This document shows, one piece after another, positions 63,054-64,000 of a stretch of 64,000 bases of DNA (positions are counted from its first letter, which is position 1; the number at the start of each line of letters is the position of its first letter). Position numbers and translations under genes: made by a program. Source of the DNA: Sorangium aterium (GTDB lineage: Bacteria; Myxococcota_A; Polyangia; Polyangiales; Polyangiaceae); NCBI RefSeq assembly GCF_028368935.1, contig NZ_JAQNDK010000004.1, forward strand, positions 434,001-498,000. The letters run 5' to 3'. A model generated the notes under the pieces. The model worked only from the letters and a program-made list of their open reading frames with translations, was not told where the DNA came from and ran no database searches.

Positions 63054-64000
63054 ATGACCGTGAAAGCCTTTGGTGCCCATGCCGCCGACAAGCCGCTCGA
63101 GGCGCTCGACATCTTTCGTCGCGCCCCGGGCGACCACGATGTGCAGATCGACATCGCCTACTGCGGCGTCTGCCACTCGGACCTGCACACCGTCCGAGGT
63201 GAATGGGCGGGCACGCTCTATCCGTGCGTTCCTGGGCACGAGATCGTGGGGCGGGTGTCCGCTGTGGGTGCCCAGGTATCTCGCTTCAAGAAGGGCGAGC
63301 TGGTCGGCGTCGGTTGCATCGTCGACAGCTGCGGTCGCTGCGCGTCCTGCGCCGAACACCTCGAGCAGTACTGCGAGAGGGGCATGACGCTCACCTACAA
63401 CTCTCCGACCCCGGACGCCCCCGGGCACACGCTGGGCGGCTACTCCCAGCGGATCGTCGTCAACGACAGGTACGTGGTGAAGATCACCCATCGCGAGGAT
63501 CAGCTGGCGGCCGTCGCCCCGCTGCTCTGCGCCGGCATCACCACCTATTCGCCGCTCCGGCACTGGAACGCCGGGCCCGGCAAGAAGATCGGCGTGGTGG
63601 GCATCGGCGGGCTCGGCCACATGGGCGTCAAGCTCGCCCACGCGATGGGCGCGCACACCGTCGCGTTCACGACGTCGGAGTCGAAGCGGCAGGACGCCAA
63701 GGCCCTCGGCGCGGACGAGGTGGTGGTGTCGCGCAACGCGAGCGAGATGGACGCTCACGCCGACAGCTTCGACATGATCCTGGACACGGTCGCGGTGAGC
63801 CACGACCTCGACGCCTTTACGCGGCTGCTCAGGCGGGACGGCGCCCTGGTGCTCGTGGGCGTGCCGAAGGACGCCCACCCGTCGCCCGCCGTCTTCAACC
63901 TCGTGCTCAAGCGCAGGACGATCGCCGGGTCGACGATCGGCGGCATCGCCGAGACGCAGGAGATGCTCGATTTCTGCGCGGAGAAGGGGATCGTCGCCGA
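63054..64000 (+). CDS. Zinc-dependent alcohol dehydrogenase (YahK/AdhC-like), 3' end outside window
   Basis: The frame from ATG 63054 (AGGAG at 63043-63047, six-base gap) is open to the window end, about 315 codons. It reads MTVKAFGAHAADKPLEALDI, YCGVCHSDLHTVRGEW (catalytic zinc Cys), PGHEIVGRVSAVG, a structural-zinc four-Cys segment (VDSCGRCASC, QYCERG), and the NAD(P) Rossmann motif VVGIGGLGHMGVKLAHAMGA. This is the cinnamyl-alcohol-dehydrogenase-like branch that reduces a broad range of aldehydes with NADPH. The visible part covers nearly the full usual 350 residues. Confidence 0.93.
   Translation, partial: MTVKAFGAHAADKPLEALDIFRRAPGDHDVQIDIAYCGVCHSDLHTVRGEWAGTLYPCVPGHEIVGRVSAVGAQVSRFKKGELVGVGCIVDSCGRCASCAEHLEQYCERGMTLTYNSPTPDAPGHTLGGYSQRIVVNDRYVVKITHREDQLAAVAPLLCAGITTYSPLRHWNAGPGKKIGVVGIGGLGHMGVKLAHAMGAHTVAFTTSESKRQDAKALGADEVVVSRNASEMDAHADSFDMILDTVAVSHDLDAFTRLLRRDGALVLVGVPKDAHPSPAVFNLVLKRRTIAGSTIGGIAETQEMLDFCAEKGIVA

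Overview
The window looks like chromosomal DNA of a very GC-rich myxobacterium, probably of the Sorangium/Polyangiales type. The grounds are the extreme third-position GC, long antisense open frames, Cys-rich lipoproteins with Gly/Ser/Ala linkers, a MopE-like metal-binding repeat, sigma factors with C-terminal membrane extensions, and many taxon-restricted secreted proteins. The genus is an inference; no rRNA is present.

Region 0-13.3 kb holds the 3' end of a CCA-adding enzyme gene, a von Willebrand-factor-A lipoprotein, a minus-strand cluster (sulfatase-fold membrane protein, SUMF1-like protein, SH3-domain protein, guanine deaminase), a small ECF sigma factor, an Rpn-type nuclease gene, a broken Uma2 gene, a flavin monooxygenase and trmO. 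Region 13.8-18.8 kb is a tryptophan operon (trpD, fused trpCF, trpB, trpA; trpE and trpG are absent here) with a readable promoter, a Trp-rich leader peptide and an attenuator. Region 19-33 kb carries envelope genes: a repeat-rich lipoprotein, a TamA/BamA-like Omp85 protein, a PhnD-like protein on the other strand, TamB, then the ABC-F factor EttA, a polysaccharide flippase and tRNA-Asn with a strong terminator behind it.

Region 33-50.5 kb is an accessory and defence island. It starts with a PIN-domain nuclease coupled to a 315-residue partner, a truncated copy of an ABC ATPase gene, a broken HNH endonuclease and an IS3-OrfA/YhcG nuclease chimera. The main content is a seven-gene minus-strand operon running from 49.3 down to 37.0 kb: excisionase-type HTH, C5-cytosine methyltransferase with a degenerate transposase-like N-terminus, two proteins of unknown fold, an 1844-residue DEAD/DUF1998-type helicase, a PD-(D/E)XK nuclease with a probable Fe-S cluster, and Vsr. 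Its four-gene core resembles Druantia type II (DruM-DruF-DruG-DruE), with added nuclease and Vsr genes. Remnants of a serine recombinase and an eight-copy, 21-bp-phased repeat array lie at its upstream edge.

Region 50.5-64 kb has taxon-restricted and secreted proteins, a sigma factor fused to a membrane and TPR-like tail with a coupled partner, an HExxH protein, a tripartite ABC exporter (adaptor, permease, ATPase) and the start of a zinc alcohol dehydrogenase gene that runs off the window. Two DNA duplications tie this end to itself and to the island: the ATPase gene tail (34.8 and 61.8 kb) and the sigma gene 5' end (57.3 and 62.5 kb).
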